Shown here piece after piece: positions 9,458 through 18,256 of a stretch of DNA of 61,272 nucleotides (position 1 is the stretch's first letter; every line of letters starts with the position of its first letter). The position numbers and the translations under genes were made by a program. This DNA is from Paracoccaceae bacterium (GTDB lineage Bacteria > Pseudomonadota > Alphaproteobacteria > Rhodobacterales > Rhodobacteraceae). The stretch spans positions 12,274-73,545 of the forward strand of contig JAPOVX010000207.1 in assembly GCA_026707935.1 (NCBI GenBank), given 5' to 3'. A model generated the notes under the pieces. It ran no database searches. It was not told the DNA's origin and saw only the letters and a list, made by a program, of their open reading frames with translations.

Positions 9458-10690
9458 TCACTTGGCCGTCGCGGCCTTTCCCGTTTCTCCCGATTGTGCT
9501 CCACTCGAGGCCTTGTCGTCAAGTTCCTTGACCCAGATACCATGATGTTCCTTGGCCCACTGGCGGTCGACTTCGCCCGTCGACATGGCGTCAAATGCAC
9601 CCTGCATGCCGACGGAACCGAGGTAGATGTGGGCAAGTATGACGGCCATGAATGCAAATGCAACGATCGAATGCCAGAGATGGGCATACTGCATTTCTTC
9701 ATGCGGGGTGAGTTCCTCCGGCAGGGTTCCCATACCAATGGCCTGCGGAATGCCTGCTTCGTTCAGGTGATGGAACGTCGTGGCAAACATTGGCAGTTCA
9801 AACGGGAACAGCAGCGACAGTCCCGACGCCGAAATCGAAGCACCGAAGATGATGACGATCCAGAAGATGATCTTCTGGCCTGCGTTGAATTTTCGGGCAG
9901 GTGGGTGCACACCTTTTGAAAACAACCCGCCGCCCTGAAGCAGCCACCTGACGTCGTGGCGGTTCGGGAAATTCTCGATGATCCAAAACAGGAAAACGAT
10001 GATCAGCCCGAGCATGAATGCCCAGGCCATGTTGTTGTGAATCCATTTGCTGGCAAGGGCGACCGGGGCAAAGGCGTCCCTGCCGATCAGCGGAATGATC
10101 ACCGTTCGACCGAACAGGGTCAGCAGGCCCGTGAGCCCGAGCAGTATGAACGAACCGGCCAACAACCAGTGACCGAACCGCTCGAGCGCCGAGAATCTGA
10201 CAATCTTGACGCCGGTCAATCCGCCATCGATACGAATCTTGCCCCGGATCGCATAGAACACGGCCAGCACGATCAGGGTGACGATGAGAAGGTTGCCTCC
10301 GTACTCTGCGAGGGCGCCACGGCGTAGCTGAAGCCAACGCATGCCGCCGTCCTGGATAATCACGTCGTCGGCGGGGCCTGCAGATGATACGGTGATCGAG
10401 GATTGCCCGTAGCGCAGGGCCCTGAAGATCTCGGAGTTAGATACACCGCCAAGCGTGCCGAGTTGCGACGTGATGTCCTTGGCCACCTCGGGATTCCCGA
10501 GGGCGCCTCGGCGGAACTGGTCGTCGATTTTCTTGCCTTGTTGCCTCGCCAGGATATCCTCGAGAGTCTGGGCGCCTCCGGTAACCGAACGTTCGTCAGC
10601 GACCTGGCCGATGGCGCCCGTCGATCCGATGCACATGCAAATCAGGCTAACCAATAGAAACGAATATGCGTTTGCTGGTCGTACGGCCAT
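9458..10690 (-). CDS. fdhC: Formate dehydrogenase gamma subunit, membrane cytochrome b556
   Basis: 410-residue integral membrane subunit that anchors the periplasmic FdhAB part and passes electrons to quinone through b haems. It starts with a cleavable signal-like segment (residues 12-30) and a periplasmic region of about 100 residues. Transmembrane helices follow, including the one after F-S-A-L-E-R-F-G-H-W, a typical haem-ligand region of the FdnI/FdoI family, and later H-H-L-N-E-A and H-L-W-H-S. ATG 10690 has AAGGGA upstream. It follows fdhB by 124 bp, a gap holding a strong hairpin. The C-terminus is basic and alanine-rich. Confidence 0.93.
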   Translation of the reverse strand: MAVRPANAYSFLLVSLICMCIGSTGAIGQVADERSVTGGAQTLEDILARQQGKKIDDQFRRGALGNPEVAKDITSQLGTLGGVSNSEIFRALRYGQSSITVSSAGPADDVIIQDGGMRWLQLRRGALAEYGGNLLIVTLIVLAVFYAIRGKIRIDGGLTGVKIVRFSALERFGHWLLAGSFILLGLTGLLTLFGRTVIIPLIGRDAFAPVALASKWIHNNMAWAFMLGLIIVFLFWIIENFPNRHDVRWLLQGGGLFSKGVHPPARKFNAGQKIIFWIVIIFGASISASGLSLLFPFELPMFATTFHHLNEAGIPQAIGMGTLPEELTPHEEMQYAHLWHSIVAFAFMAVILAHIYLGSVGMQGAFDAMSTGEVDRQWAKEHHGIWVKELDDKASSGAQSGETGKAATAK

Positions 10691-10781
10691 GACGTTTCCC
10701 TTTGACTTATAGATCACCAGTCTATCCAGCATAGTTTAACAGGGCAGTCCCGTCTGACCACCCTGTTAACGAAATTTATTG

Positions 10782-10807
10782 GGCCGGGACCAGTTGCGGT
10801 CCCGGCC
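10782..10807 (-). terminator. GC-rich hairpin between fdhB and fdhC
   Basis: A perfect 10-bp inverted repeat (GGCCGGGACC / GGTCCCGGCC) with a 6-base loop lies 8 bp after the fdhB stop on the minus strand. It is followed in the transcript by CAATAAATTT, which is only partly a U-run. It may be a leaky terminator or a 3' protection structure that lowers fdhC relative to fdhAB. Confidence 0.6.
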
Positions 10808-10814
10808 TGCGGCG

Positions 10815-11408
10815 TCAGCCGCCCTTTTGTCCGTACGCTGTACCCCAGCCCCAAGCGCCTGAGCCGAACCCGCGTGCGACAACACGTTCACGATAGATAT
10901 CGGAAACGATGTCGCCGTCGCCGGCCAGCAATGCCTTGGTAGCGCACATCTCGGCGCAAAGCGGCAACTTGCCTTCCGCGATCCGGTTTCTTCCATACTT
11001 GGAGAATTCCGTCAGCGAGTGGGTCTCTTCAGGCCCACCTGCGCAGAAAGTGCACTTGTCCATCTTGCCGCGGCTGCCAAAGTTCCCGGCCTGCGGGAAT
11101 TGTGGCGCGCCGAACGGACAGGCATAGAAGCAGTAACCGCAGCCTATGCACAAGTCCTTGGAGTGCAGCACGATACCGTCGTCTGTCTGGTAGAAACAGT
11201 CGACCGGGCATACCGCCATGCATGGTGCGTCCGAGCAATGCATGCAGGCAACCGAGATTGACCGCTCGCCGGGTGAGCCGTCACCAATGGTGACAACGCG
11301 ACGACGATTGATCCCCCAGGGAACCTCGTGCTCGTTCTTGCACGCGGTTACGCAGGCGTTGCACTCAATGCAGCGTTCGGCATCACAGAGAAATTTAGCT
11401 CGTGCCAT
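10815..11408 (-). CDS. fdhB: Formate dehydrogenase beta subunit, four-cluster ferredoxin
   Basis: 197-residue electron-transfer subunit of the membrane formate dehydrogenase. Cysteine groups for 4Fe-4S clusters are clear: C13-x2-C16-x2-C19-x3-C23, then C-M-H-C-x4-C-x3-C-P, C-I-G-C-G-Y-C-x3-C-P, and C-T-F-C with a later C-x3-C. No signal peptide is seen; the protein would be exported piggyback with the Tat-carrying FdhA. It lacks the C-terminal transmembrane helix of FdnH. ATG 11408 is 10 bases after AAGGAGG; a TTG at 11417 is too close to it. It starts 16 bp after the fdhA stop. Confidence 0.95.
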   Translation of the reverse strand: MARAKFLCDAERCIECNACVTACKNEHEVPWGINRRRVVTIGDGSPGERSISVACMHCSDAPCMAVCPVDCFYQTDDGIVLHSKDLCIGCGYCFYACPFGAPQFPQAGNFGSRGKMDKCTFCAGGPEETHSLTEFSKYGRNRIAEGKLPLCAEMCATKALLAGDGDIVSDIYRERVVARGFGSGAWGWGTAYGQKGG

Positions 11409-11423
11409 TTTTCTCAAGCCTCC

Positions 11424-14315
11424 TTAAGCGTTGTAGATCTTGCAGAGAGTGGTCTTGGTCTCCTGCATCTGGGTAACGGAATCGTACCCGTAGGTCTGGG
11501 CCGTGTTGGACGCCTCACCAAGCACATAAGGGTCCGCACCGTCAGGATACTTGTGCCTGAGGTCGGCGCCCTCGAAATGCCCGCCGAAGTGGAATGGCAT
11601 GAATGCCACGCCGGCTCCGACACGTTCGGTGACCATTGCCATGACCTTGACCCGTGCGCCTTCCGGACCTTCCACCCAGACCTGCGATCCGTTCCGAACG
11701 CCGAGATCATTCGCGTCACGCGGGTTGATTTCGACGAACATGTCCTGCTGAAGCTCAGCAAGCCACGGATTTGACCGGGTTTCATCGCCACCGCCTTCGT
11801 ACTCGACCAGGCGACCGGACGTCAGGATCAATGGATAATCCTGGGAGAAGTCCTGTTTCTGGATCGAGGCATACAAGGTTGGCAGACGATAGAACTTGCG
11901 GTCATCGTAAGTCGGGTAGTCGGCGACGAGCTGGCGATCGGGAGCGTACAGGGGCTCACGATGCAACGGGATCGGATCCGGGAAGTTCCAGACCACGGCC
12001 CGGGCTTTCGCGTTACCGAAAGGTGCGCATTCGTGGCTGATGGCCACGCGCTGGATTCCGCCCGAAAGGTCGGTTTTCCAGTTGGTCTTCGGTCCCGCGA
12101 CAGCATCGATTGCCGCACGTTCAGCATCCGTCAGTTCGCCATCCCATCCGAGGTCCATCAGCATCTGCATGGTGAATTCCGGATAGCCATCCTGGATTTC
12201 CGATCCCACCGAGTAGACGCCTTCGGCAAGCAGGTTCTCGCCATCCCGTTCGACACCAAATCGGGCCCGGAAGGTGAGGCCACCTTCGGATACCGGTTTT
12301 GACATGTCGTAGAGATTCGGCGTGCCCGGATGCCCCATCTCGGCCGTCCCCCAGCATGGCCAGGGCATTCCGTAGAAGTCCCCGTCTGCCGGGCCCCCGA
12401 TCGCCTGCAGTGTCGTGCGATCGAAAGTGTGCTGGTTGGCCATATGAAGCTTGATGCGTTCCGGGCTCTGGCCGGTGTAACCGACCGTCCACATGCCGCG
12501 ATTGAACTCCCGGGTGATGCTTTCGACACTCGGCGTTTCCGCATCTTCCATTTCGATGTTGCGGAAGAACCGATCCGCCCATCCGAACTTGTTCGCGAAC
12601 TTGGCCATGATGACATGGTCAGGCAGGCTCTCGAACACCGGATCGACGATCTTGTCGCGCCACTGCAGCGACCGGTTCGAAGCGGTTACGGAACCGCGGG
12701 TTTCGAACTGGGTTGCCGCCGGAAGCAGATAAACCCCGTCCTGCTTGTCACTGAGGACTGCCGAAAAAGTCGGATACGGGTCGATGATGACCAACATGTC
12801 CAGCTTCTCCATGGCTGTCTTCATTTCCTTCAGGCGGGTCTGGGAGTTCGGGGCGTGGCCCCAGAACACCATGGCACGAACCGTGTCCGGATTGTCCATA
12901 TTGGCCGGGTCTTCCAGAACACCGTCGATCCAGCGGCTGACGGGGATCCCCGAAAGGTTCATCAGCGCTTTCTCTTTGCCGTCGGCACCTGTCGTTGTGG
13001 CGAACTGGCCCTTCAGCCAATCGAGGTCTTCCTCCCAGACACGTGCCCAATGGGCCCATGCACCGGCAGACAGGCCGTAGTAACCCGGAAGGGTATGGCT
13101 GAGGACACCGAGGTCGGTTGCACCCTGGACATTGTCATGACCGCGGAAAATGTTGGTTCCGCCGCCGGTCGTGCCCATGTTGCCAAGCGCGAGTTGAAGC
13201 ACGCAATAGGCCCGGGTGTTGTTGTTGCCGTTCGTGTGCTGGGTCCCGCCCATGCACCAGATCACGGTTCCTGGCCGATTGTTGGCCATGGTCCGTGCGA
13301 CCCGACGCAATTGGCTGCCCGGTACACCGGTGACCCTTTCGGTTTCCTCGGGGGTCCACTTGGCGACTTCGGTTCGTATCTGGTCCATTCCCCAGACGCG
13401 GGTCCGGATGAACTCCTTGTCCTCCCAGCCGTTGTCGAAGATGTGCCAGAGTATGCCCCAGATCAGCCCGACATCCGAGCCCGGACGGAAACGAACATAT
13501 TCGTCCGCATGGGCAGCGGTCCGCGTGAACCGCGGGTCGAGGACAATCAGCGGCGCGTTGTTTTGCTCCTTTGCACGAAGGATGTGCAGGAGCGAAACCG
13601 GGTGCGCCTCGGCGGGGTTGCCGCCAATGAGGAAGATTGCCCGAGAGTTGTGGATGTCATTGTAGGAGTTGGTCATGGCGCCGTAGCCCCATGTATTCGC
13701 AACCCCGGCAACGGTCGTGGAGTGACAGATCCGAGCCTGGTGATCGACGTTGTTCGATCCCCAGTAGGCAGCAAACTTGCGGAACAGGTAGGCCTGTTCG
13801 TTGTTGTGCTTTGCCGACCCGAGCCAGTACACCGAGTCCGGACCGCTTTCCGCACGGATCTTCATCATGCCATCGCCGATTTCATTGATGGCATCTTCCC
13901 AGGAAATCCGAATCCACTCTCCACCGACTTTTTTCATCGGGTACTTGAGACGGCGTTCGCCATGCGCATGTTCACGGACGGAAGCACCCTTGGAGCAATG
14001 CGCTCCGAGGCTGAACGGGCTGTCCCAGCCCGGCTCCTGTCCGATCCAGACACCGTTGTCGACTTCGGCAATGACCGAACAACCGACAGAACAGTGCGTG
14101 CAGACGGACTTGACGGTCTGGACGGCGCCCATACCGGCGCCGGTCGCCGCTTGCGCGACTGTGCCGCCCGTCACCCCGATCGCTGCGAGGCCGCCAATGG
14201 CGAGTCCCGAGCCCCGAAGGAACGTACGGCGGTCGACCGTTGTCTCAGAGATACTGGAAAGGAGTCCTGTCCGTTGGGGGCGTCTCGCTACCCCGTTGGT
14301 CTTTTTCCTTAACAT
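11424..14315 (-). CDS. fdhA: Formate dehydrogenase alpha subunit, molybdopterin catalytic subunit, Cys type
   Basis: 963 residues. Catalyses formate to CO2 plus two electrons in the periplasm using a bis-MGD Mo or W centre. A Tat signal is present (V-D-R29-R30-T-F-L-R-G followed by a hydrophobic stretch). The 4Fe-4S ligands are C72, C75, C79 and C107. In H-Q-A-R-I-C197-H198 a cysteine stands where E. coli FdnG has selenocysteine, so no SECIS is needed. The remainder is the usual DMSO-reductase-family body with the C-terminal dinucleotide-binding domain near residues 850-960. ATG 14315 has AAGGAG upstream. It is flanked by its Tat mini-protein, a chaperone and FdhB. Confidence 0.97.
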   Translation of the reverse strand: MLRKKTNGVARRPQRTGLLSSISETTVDRRTFLRGSGLAIGGLAAIGVTGGTVAQAATGAGMGAVQTVKSVCTHCSVGCSVIAEVDNGVWIGQEPGWDSPFSLGAHCSKGASVREHAHGERRLKYPMKKVGGEWIRISWEDAINEIGDGMMKIRAESGPDSVYWLGSAKHNNEQAYLFRKFAAYWGSNNVDHQARICHSTTVAGVANTWGYGAMTNSYNDIHNSRAIFLIGGNPAEAHPVSLLHILRAKEQNNAPLIVLDPRFTRTAAHADEYVRFRPGSDVGLIWGILWHIFDNGWEDKEFIRTRVWGMDQIRTEVAKWTPEETERVTGVPGSQLRRVARTMANNRPGTVIWCMGGTQHTNGNNNTRAYCVLQLALGNMGTTGGGTNIFRGHDNVQGATDLGVLSHTLPGYYGLSAGAWAHWARVWEEDLDWLKGQFATTTGADGKEKALMNLSGIPVSRWIDGVLEDPANMDNPDTVRAMVFWGHAPNSQTRLKEMKTAMEKLDMLVIIDPYPTFSAVLSDKQDGVYLLPAATQFETRGSVTASNRSLQWRDKIVDPVFESLPDHVIMAKFANKFGWADRFFRNIEMEDAETPSVESITREFNRGMWTVGYTGQSPERIKLHMANQHTFDRTTLQAIGGPADGDFYGMPWPCWGTAEMGHPGTPNLYDMSKPVSEGGLTFRARFGVERDGENLLAEGVYSVGSEIQDGYPEFTMQMLMDLGWDGELTDAERAAIDAVAGPKTNWKTDLSGGIQRVAISHECAPFGNAKARAVVWNFPDPIPLHREPLYAPDRQLVADYPTYDDRKFYRLPTLYASIQKQDFSQDYPLILTSGRLVEYEGGGDETRSNPWLAELQQDMFVEINPRDANDLGVRNGSQVWVEGPEGARVKVMAMVTERVGAGVAFMPFHFGGHFEGADLRHKYPDGADPYVLGEASNTAQTYGYDSVTQMQETKTTLCKIYNA

Positions 14316-14337
14316 TATCCTTGTCTCCTTGCTTCAA

Positions 14338-14358
14338 CCGGCCACAAGGCCGGCCTTG
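14338..14358 (-). other. Palindromic hairpin between the Tat mini-protein gene and fdhA
   Basis: Two overlapping inverted repeats: CCGGCC/GGCCGG around ACAA at 14338-14353, and a perfect 14-bp palindrome CAAGGCCGGCCTTG at 14345-14358. It lies in the 118-bp leader upstream of fdhA, close to its ribosome binding site. It could act on message stability or translation. No U-run follows. Confidence 0.4.
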
Positions 14359-14433
14359 CTTGGTTGGTTTGTAATTCCCGACCCGGTGGGCGTCTCGCAA
14401 CCGGTGGGCCGGAAACCGAGTGAAACCGTCCGG

Positions 14434-14625
14434 TCAGAACCGGGCGGTTTCGAAGTAGGCACGGGTGTGTGCCGTGTCGCGCAGGCCTTCGCCTGCCAGG
14501 TCAGGGGTTTCTGCCACCGCCTCCTGGCCACTCACGGCAACGGCAACCGCCGCTGGAGCGGACACGGACGCGAGTTTCAGGAAATCCCGGCGGCTGGATT
14601 CAGTCGCCTGGTTTTCTTGACTCAT
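14434..14625 (-). CDS. Tat-targeted mini-protein of the formate dehydrogenase locus (FdhX type)
   Basis: 63 residues, ATG 14625 with AGAAGGAGA upstream. It is essentially a twin-arginine signal (S-S-R-R-D-F-L-K-L-A followed by an alanine-rich hydrophobic stretch) plus about 30 residues ending Y-F-E-T-A-R-F. This is the small 'formate dehydrogenase region TAT target' family, found just before fdhA in many proteobacteria. Its function is not settled; a role in Tat export or quality control of FdhA is usually supposed. It lies between the TorD-like chaperone gene and fdhA on the same strand. Confidence 0.88.
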   Translation of the reverse strand: MSQENQATESSRRDFLKLASVSAPAAVAVAVSGQEAVAETPDLAGEGLRDTAHTRAYFETARF

Positions 14626-14679
14626 GGCCGATCTCCTTCTTTTTGTGATCGGCACGGCGTGCCGACCGGTTGATGCGGG

Positions 14680-15339
14680 TTACCCCGCGGTCATTCGGAA
14701 CGCTTCGCGTTCGATGTTCATGAACAGCCGGCCGGTCGTTCCGACCGGAGCAAAGAACACCGCGTTTTTCGCGCGCTCCAAATCCGAAAAGAAATGTTCA
14801 GCCCAGGTTCCGATGTGACGGTTGAAAAACTCGCCCTGGCGGGCAAGGCTGGCCGGTTGTCCAAACCTCCCCGTAATCAGGACGGCCATCACCTCGCACA
14901 GGCTGGCAATCTGGTCCTCGGGCTCGAAGACGTCCGGAGCCCGGGTAATCCTGAACTCAGGCAGCTGCTGGCGCAACGTCGCCAGCGGCTTTTCGTTAAG
15001 GAAGCCCGTCATGTAGTAGCTGGCGTATGGCAGGAGCTCACCCCGTCCAAGTCCAATGAACAGGGCGTGAAACTCCCGTTCCACGGATGCAGCCGAGCTT
15101 GAACGGGCAATCCGGGCAAGGACGTTGATTGCCTTGCCGAGTTCCGTATCGTCGCCGCTCAGCGCTCCGACCTTCTTCAGCAATTTGGCATCCGGCGGCC
15201 GCACAAGTAGTGCGGCGAGAAAATCGTAGAGTTCGGCACGCATTCTGTCTTCGGGCTCGATGTCGAATACCGCATCCTTGCCGTCGGCCTGCTCGTTGCC
15301 GTCAACGAATTCCGCCTCTGTCAGGACTTCGTCAGTCAT
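14680..15339 (-). CDS. TorD-family redox-enzyme maturation chaperone
   Basis: 219 residues, all-helical and cytoplasmic. It has the TorD-family core with R-A-E-L-Y-D-F-L-A-A-L-L near residue 33, then E-R-E-F-H-A-L-F-I-G-L-G-R-G-E-L-L-P-Y near residue 88, which matches the E-x2-x-L-F-x-G conserved segment. Expected to bind the Tat signal of FdhA, or of the mini-protein, until the molybdenum cofactor is inserted. Start overlaps the DUF3306 stop (ATGA at 15336-15339), so the genes are coupled. The first 30 residues are acidic and probably unstructured. Confidence 0.88.
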   Translation of the reverse strand: MTDEVLTEAEFVDGNEQADGKDAVFDIEPEDRMRAELYDFLAALLVRPPDAKLLKKVGALSGDDTELGKAINVLARIARSSSAASVEREFHALFIGLGRGELLPYASYYMTGFLNEKPLATLRQQLPEFRITRAPDVFEPEDQIASLCEVMAVLITGRFGQPASLARQGEFFNRHIGTWAEHFFSDLERAKNAVFFAPVGTTGRLFMNIEREAFRMTAG

Positions 15340-15995
15340 GCCGTAATCCTGAACCTCATCCTTCGGGGACCTGCGGGGGCATTGCGCCCACTCGAAACAT
15401 CTTCAGCTTCCGGTTCCGGTTGCCCGATCGGACTGTCGTGACCATTGGTCCGGCCCACGGGCTGGAGCTCCTGCGTTTCCATTTCCGGTGCCGCCTCGAC
15501 ATTTTCAGCGATGTTCCTTTCTGGTTCGTTTCCGGTCGCTTCTTCCGCCAGGGAATCCGGCTCCGGTTCCGCCACCGCCTCGTCATCTGCCGTGACATGA
15601 CGCAGCATGCCTTTCCCGACCTTGTACGCCGTCTGCAGGTTATCCACAACTGTTGCCGCGTCGGTGAAGTCCTCGCCGTAGTCGACCAGTTCGTCGAGAT
15701 TGGCCAGGACTGGGTTGCTCAGCCAGAGCTTTCGCAGAGCCCGCCGGCGAATTGACTCGGGAACGGCCGCTTTCATGAAGGCCGAAAAGTCGTCTCCCGG
15801 CCCGAGGCTGTCCGGGTCAGGAAGGTCGAGTTGCTGGAGAACCTCGGCCTCGGACCGGTCATCGAAGGCCTGATCCCTCGTCTCCGTTTCGCTGCCCGCG
15901 GCAGTCTGTCGAGCCCGCTCTGCCTCCTGAGCGTTCTCCCGGGCGACGGCCGCCTTTCGGCGCGACCAGAAATCCGTTGTCTCCTGTTGTTTCAA
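15336..15995 (-). CDS. DUF3306-domain protein
   Basis: 219 residues. The first half matches the DUF3306 pattern: F-W-S-R-R-K-A-A-V at the start, a charged linker, then L-P-D-P-D-S-L, P-E-S-I-R-R-R-A-L-R-K-L-W and P-V-L-A-N-L-D-E-L-V-D-Y-G-E-D-F. The second half is Glu- and Pro-rich low complexity. The family is found almost only in formate dehydrogenase loci beside DUF3305. The biochemical role is unknown; a cytoplasmic accessory role in FDH maturation is inferred from context. Overlaps both neighbours by 4 bp. Confidence 0.9.
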   Translation of the reverse strand: MKQQETTDFWSRRKAAVARENAQEAERARQTAAGSETETRDQAFDDRSEAEVLQQLDLPDPDSLGPGDDFSAFMKAAVPESIRRRALRKLWLSNPVLANLDELVDYGEDFTDAATVVDNLQTAYKVGKGMLRHVTADDEAVAEPEPDSLAEEATGNEPERNIAENVEAAPEMETQELQPVGRTNGHDSPIGQPEPEAEDVSSGRNAPAGPRRMRFRITA

Positions 15996-16645
15996 TGGAC
16001 CGTCTCACCAGATCCCGAAGACAGGGTTCCCTTCAGAACCTTCCTGGGCGCACGATAGACGTCGGATGTCTGGAAAATACGGGAATCACCGATGCCGTCC
16101 TGCTTGAGGTCGACGCGAATCTTGTCGCGTTGACGCTTGTGGAAGACCTCCTCCTTGTGGTGCAGTTCGGAAAAGTCCCGAATCCAGGCAATGACGGCCG
16201 GCGGCATCGGGACGGGTTCGACGATCTCCTCACCGCTGTCCATGTAATCCTGCGCCTCAAAAGGAGACGCGGTCAAGAGAATCAGGTCCAGGTCCGGGGT
16301 GTCGTCGTTTCTCCGGGAAATGTCCTGACGCATGACGACAAAGAGTGACGGGGTGCGGGCGGACAGGCCCTGCTTGTAGGCTTCCGTATCCGAGCGGTAT
16401 ATTTCCAGCGGCAGGGTTCCGGCGTGATAATCCACCACGTCGCCGTCGCGACGAATTTCTTTCCAGTGTGCGTCCCCTGAACCCGGCAATACGGCAACCA
16501 CTTTACAGTTCCACTTTGCCCAGCGTGTAACTCCGGGCGACACCCTGATGACCACTCCAATCGGCATTGCCGCCTGGCGTTCAGGCTCTGGATCCCGTGT
16601 CAATTTGCCACGAGAGGCAGGAGAACTCTCGGGTCGAAGCTTCAT
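15992..16645 (-). CDS. DUF3305-domain protein
   Basis: 217 residues, first gene of the formate dehydrogenase operon. The domain starts at about residue 27 (M-P-I-G-V-V-I-R-V-S-P-G-V-T-R-W) and continues with W-K-E-I-R-R-D-G, T-L-P-L-E-I-Y-R-S-D-T-E-A-Y and V-T-A-S-P-F-E-A-Q-D-Y-type segments usual for DUF3305. No function is established. ATG 16645 is assumed; ATG 16567 would begin exactly at the domain and is a real alternative. Overlaps DUF3306 by 4 bp. Confidence 0.9.
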   Translation of the reverse strand: MKLRPESSPASRGKLTRDPEPERQAAMPIGVVIRVSPGVTRWAKWNCKVVAVLPGSGDAHWKEIRRDGDVVDYHAGTLPLEIYRSDTEAYKQGLSARTPSLFVVMRQDISRRNDDTPDLDLILLTASPFEAQDYMDSGEEIVEPVPMPPAVIAWIRDFSELHHKEEVFHKRQRDKIRVDLKQDGIGDSRIFQTSDVYRAPRKVLKGTLSSGSGETVH

Positions 16646-17150
16646 ACTGCAAATCTAGCGGAACATGGCAAAAGGACGCAACAAAAACAAAAGGCTGAAC
16701 TGTCGATTCCCAAGGCCTTTTGTCAGTTATTCAAATGAGGCAGTTATTGGCCGGCGCATCTGGAATTGGCAGTGCAGGGTCACCCTTGGCGAGAGTGCAT
16801 CCCGGGTGATTTTCTGACTTCCTGAATTCAATGGTTGGAGTGGTTTCCCGGACCATGTGCAGCGGTGACGGACTTCCGGGCAGCGGGCACGAACCCGCAA
16901 ATTTTCGAGCCGGCCTGCGCCACCGAAAAGGCGCTTTCCGCAGCAATGCAGGTTGCGAGTTCGCAGGATTTCGGCCACGCTTCTCCCGTGACAAATAGAT
17001 CGTTGTCCATATTCGGGCCCGCAATGCCCATATTCGGGCCCGCAATGATGGTGCCGGCGCAGCGGATGATCTGGATTCACGTCGTCCGGCCCGTCCGTCA
17101 CGACATGGTCGACCTGGCTGAATCGGCCACGTGATTCGAAACGGAATGTC
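16646..17150. other. Leader region of the formate dehydrogenase operon with possible gene remnant
   Basis: 505 bases between the DUF3305 start and the end of the cupin gene. The operon promoter should be here. On the minus strand about 16828-17080 an open frame reads G-P-N-M-D-N-D-L-F-V-T-G-E-A-W-P-K-S and further residues that look protein-like. It has a stop just upstream and no good start, so I cannot decide between a small gene and a remnant. A 20-bp tandem repeat lies inside it. Confidence 0.35.
17007..17047. repeat. Two-copy tandem direct repeat, 21-bp period
   Basis: The 20-mer ccatattcgggcccgcaatg occurs at 17007-17026 and again at 17028-17047. The period of 21 keeps any reading frame; on the minus strand it duplicates I-A-G-P-N-M-G. 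This looks like a recent slippage duplication. Confidence 0.9.
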
Positions 17151-17882
17151 TCAGGGTGTCATTCCGTCGATAGGCTGTGGTGCGTTCGCGCAGTTCATGA
17201 ATTCGACGGTAACAAAGGAAAGCGTGTCGGTGCCGATATTCTGCAGATCGTGAACCATCTCCTCTCCGGCGCCGAATGTGAAATGACATGTTTCGCCGGC
17301 CTGAATTTCCTTTTCATGCACGCGGCCATCGGCGTAGTGGCTGCGAGAGCGGCCACTGGAGGTCGCCGTCCAAAAATAGTCCAGTACATGGCGGTGAAAC
17401 CCGAGCCTTTCGCCCGGTGCGAGCAACAGATGCCACACCCGCACCCTGTCGGTCTCCGATACCAGTTTGCTGCCTACGCAGGGGCTGATCCGTCCGGCCT
17501 CCAATTCCGCACGCACGTCGCTGTGCCATTCATTGATCGTTGATTCGGTCACAGGCCAATCTCCCGTTTTGCCGGCTGGTTTCACGCCGGTGATACTCTG
17601 TTTCGCCGCACAGCCTTCCTTTATGGACTCTTCGCAGTATGGCAAAGGGGCGATGGTCACACGAATCTCGGAAATCGCATGGTTCTCGACCGTTTCGCGG
17701 CGTGAATTCGGTTCGCCCCGCAAAAAGACTGCTTCAGTTCCCGGATTGGCGTAGCCCAGGTCAACGACGGCCCGGGACTTGACTACACTGGCATTTGCTG
17801 AAATCGACATCCGCTGCGAAATGCCAATTTCCCTGCCTTCGATCTCCACGCCGTCCGTGGGAAACGAACCGGCAATCGACAT
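17151..17882 (-). CDS. Cupin-domain protein
   Basis: 243 residues. The C-terminal half is a single cupin barrel: R-V-W-H-L-L-L-A-P-G-E-R-L-G-F-H-R-H near residue 150, then G-E-T-C-H-F-T-F-G-A-G-E-E-M-V-H-D-L near residue 205, giving the His and Glu metal ligands of the fold. The N-terminal third also has cupin-like fragments (R-A-V-V-D-L-G), so a degenerate bicupin is possible. No signal peptide. Start at 17882 is uncertain; ATG 17810 would remove 24 residues. Function unknown. Same strand as the formate dehydrogenase operon but 505 bp away. Confidence 0.8.
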   Translation of the reverse strand: MSIAGSFPTDGVEIEGREIGISQRMSISANASVVKSRAVVDLGYANPGTEAVFLRGEPNSRRETVENHAISEIRVTIAPLPYCEESIKEGCAAKQSITGVKPAGKTGDWPVTESTINEWHSDVRAELEAGRISPCVGSKLVSETDRVRVWHLLLAPGERLGFHRHVLDYFWTATSSGRSRSHYADGRVHEKEIQAGETCHFTFGAGEEMVHDLQNIGTDTLSFVTVEFMNCANAPQPIDGMTP

Positions 17883-18256
17883 GAACCCGGATCATCACGG
17901 TTCGATTGCATACCGTTCGAGCGTCCGGGGTCAATCACCGGTCATCTGTTCTTCTCGCCGCGAATATCGATCAAGAACACGCTCGTTTACGGTTCTCCCG
18001 CGCAACAACCCGCAACAAGGGGTCGATCCTGTTTCAGGGAATGTCCCGAGAGACTGTCCTGAACCGCAACCGGAAACCCGCACGATGCCGAGGCCCATGT
18101 GTCAAGCCGCCAGATGACACTTGCTCCCCAGGATTCCAGGATTCTGTTCGACTTTACTGGAAACAAAAAACGTGAAAGCATCACAGGGTCAGATTCGAGC
18201 GGCAAATCGACCTGGGACGCGCCGATTCACCACAATTCCTGTGTGCAGATGAGGAA
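17883..18256. promoter_or_regulatory. Divergent intergenic region, cupin / multi-cluster ferredoxin
   Basis: 374 bases between two divergently oriented genes, so it should contain both promoters. I see no strong repeat or operator and no convincing gene. Confidence 0.4.

Noticed and set aside
12330-14312. 660-residue open frame on the plus strand opposite fdhA
   Set aside because: It is the antisense shadow of the certain fdhA gene in a GC-rich genome; no domain is seen.
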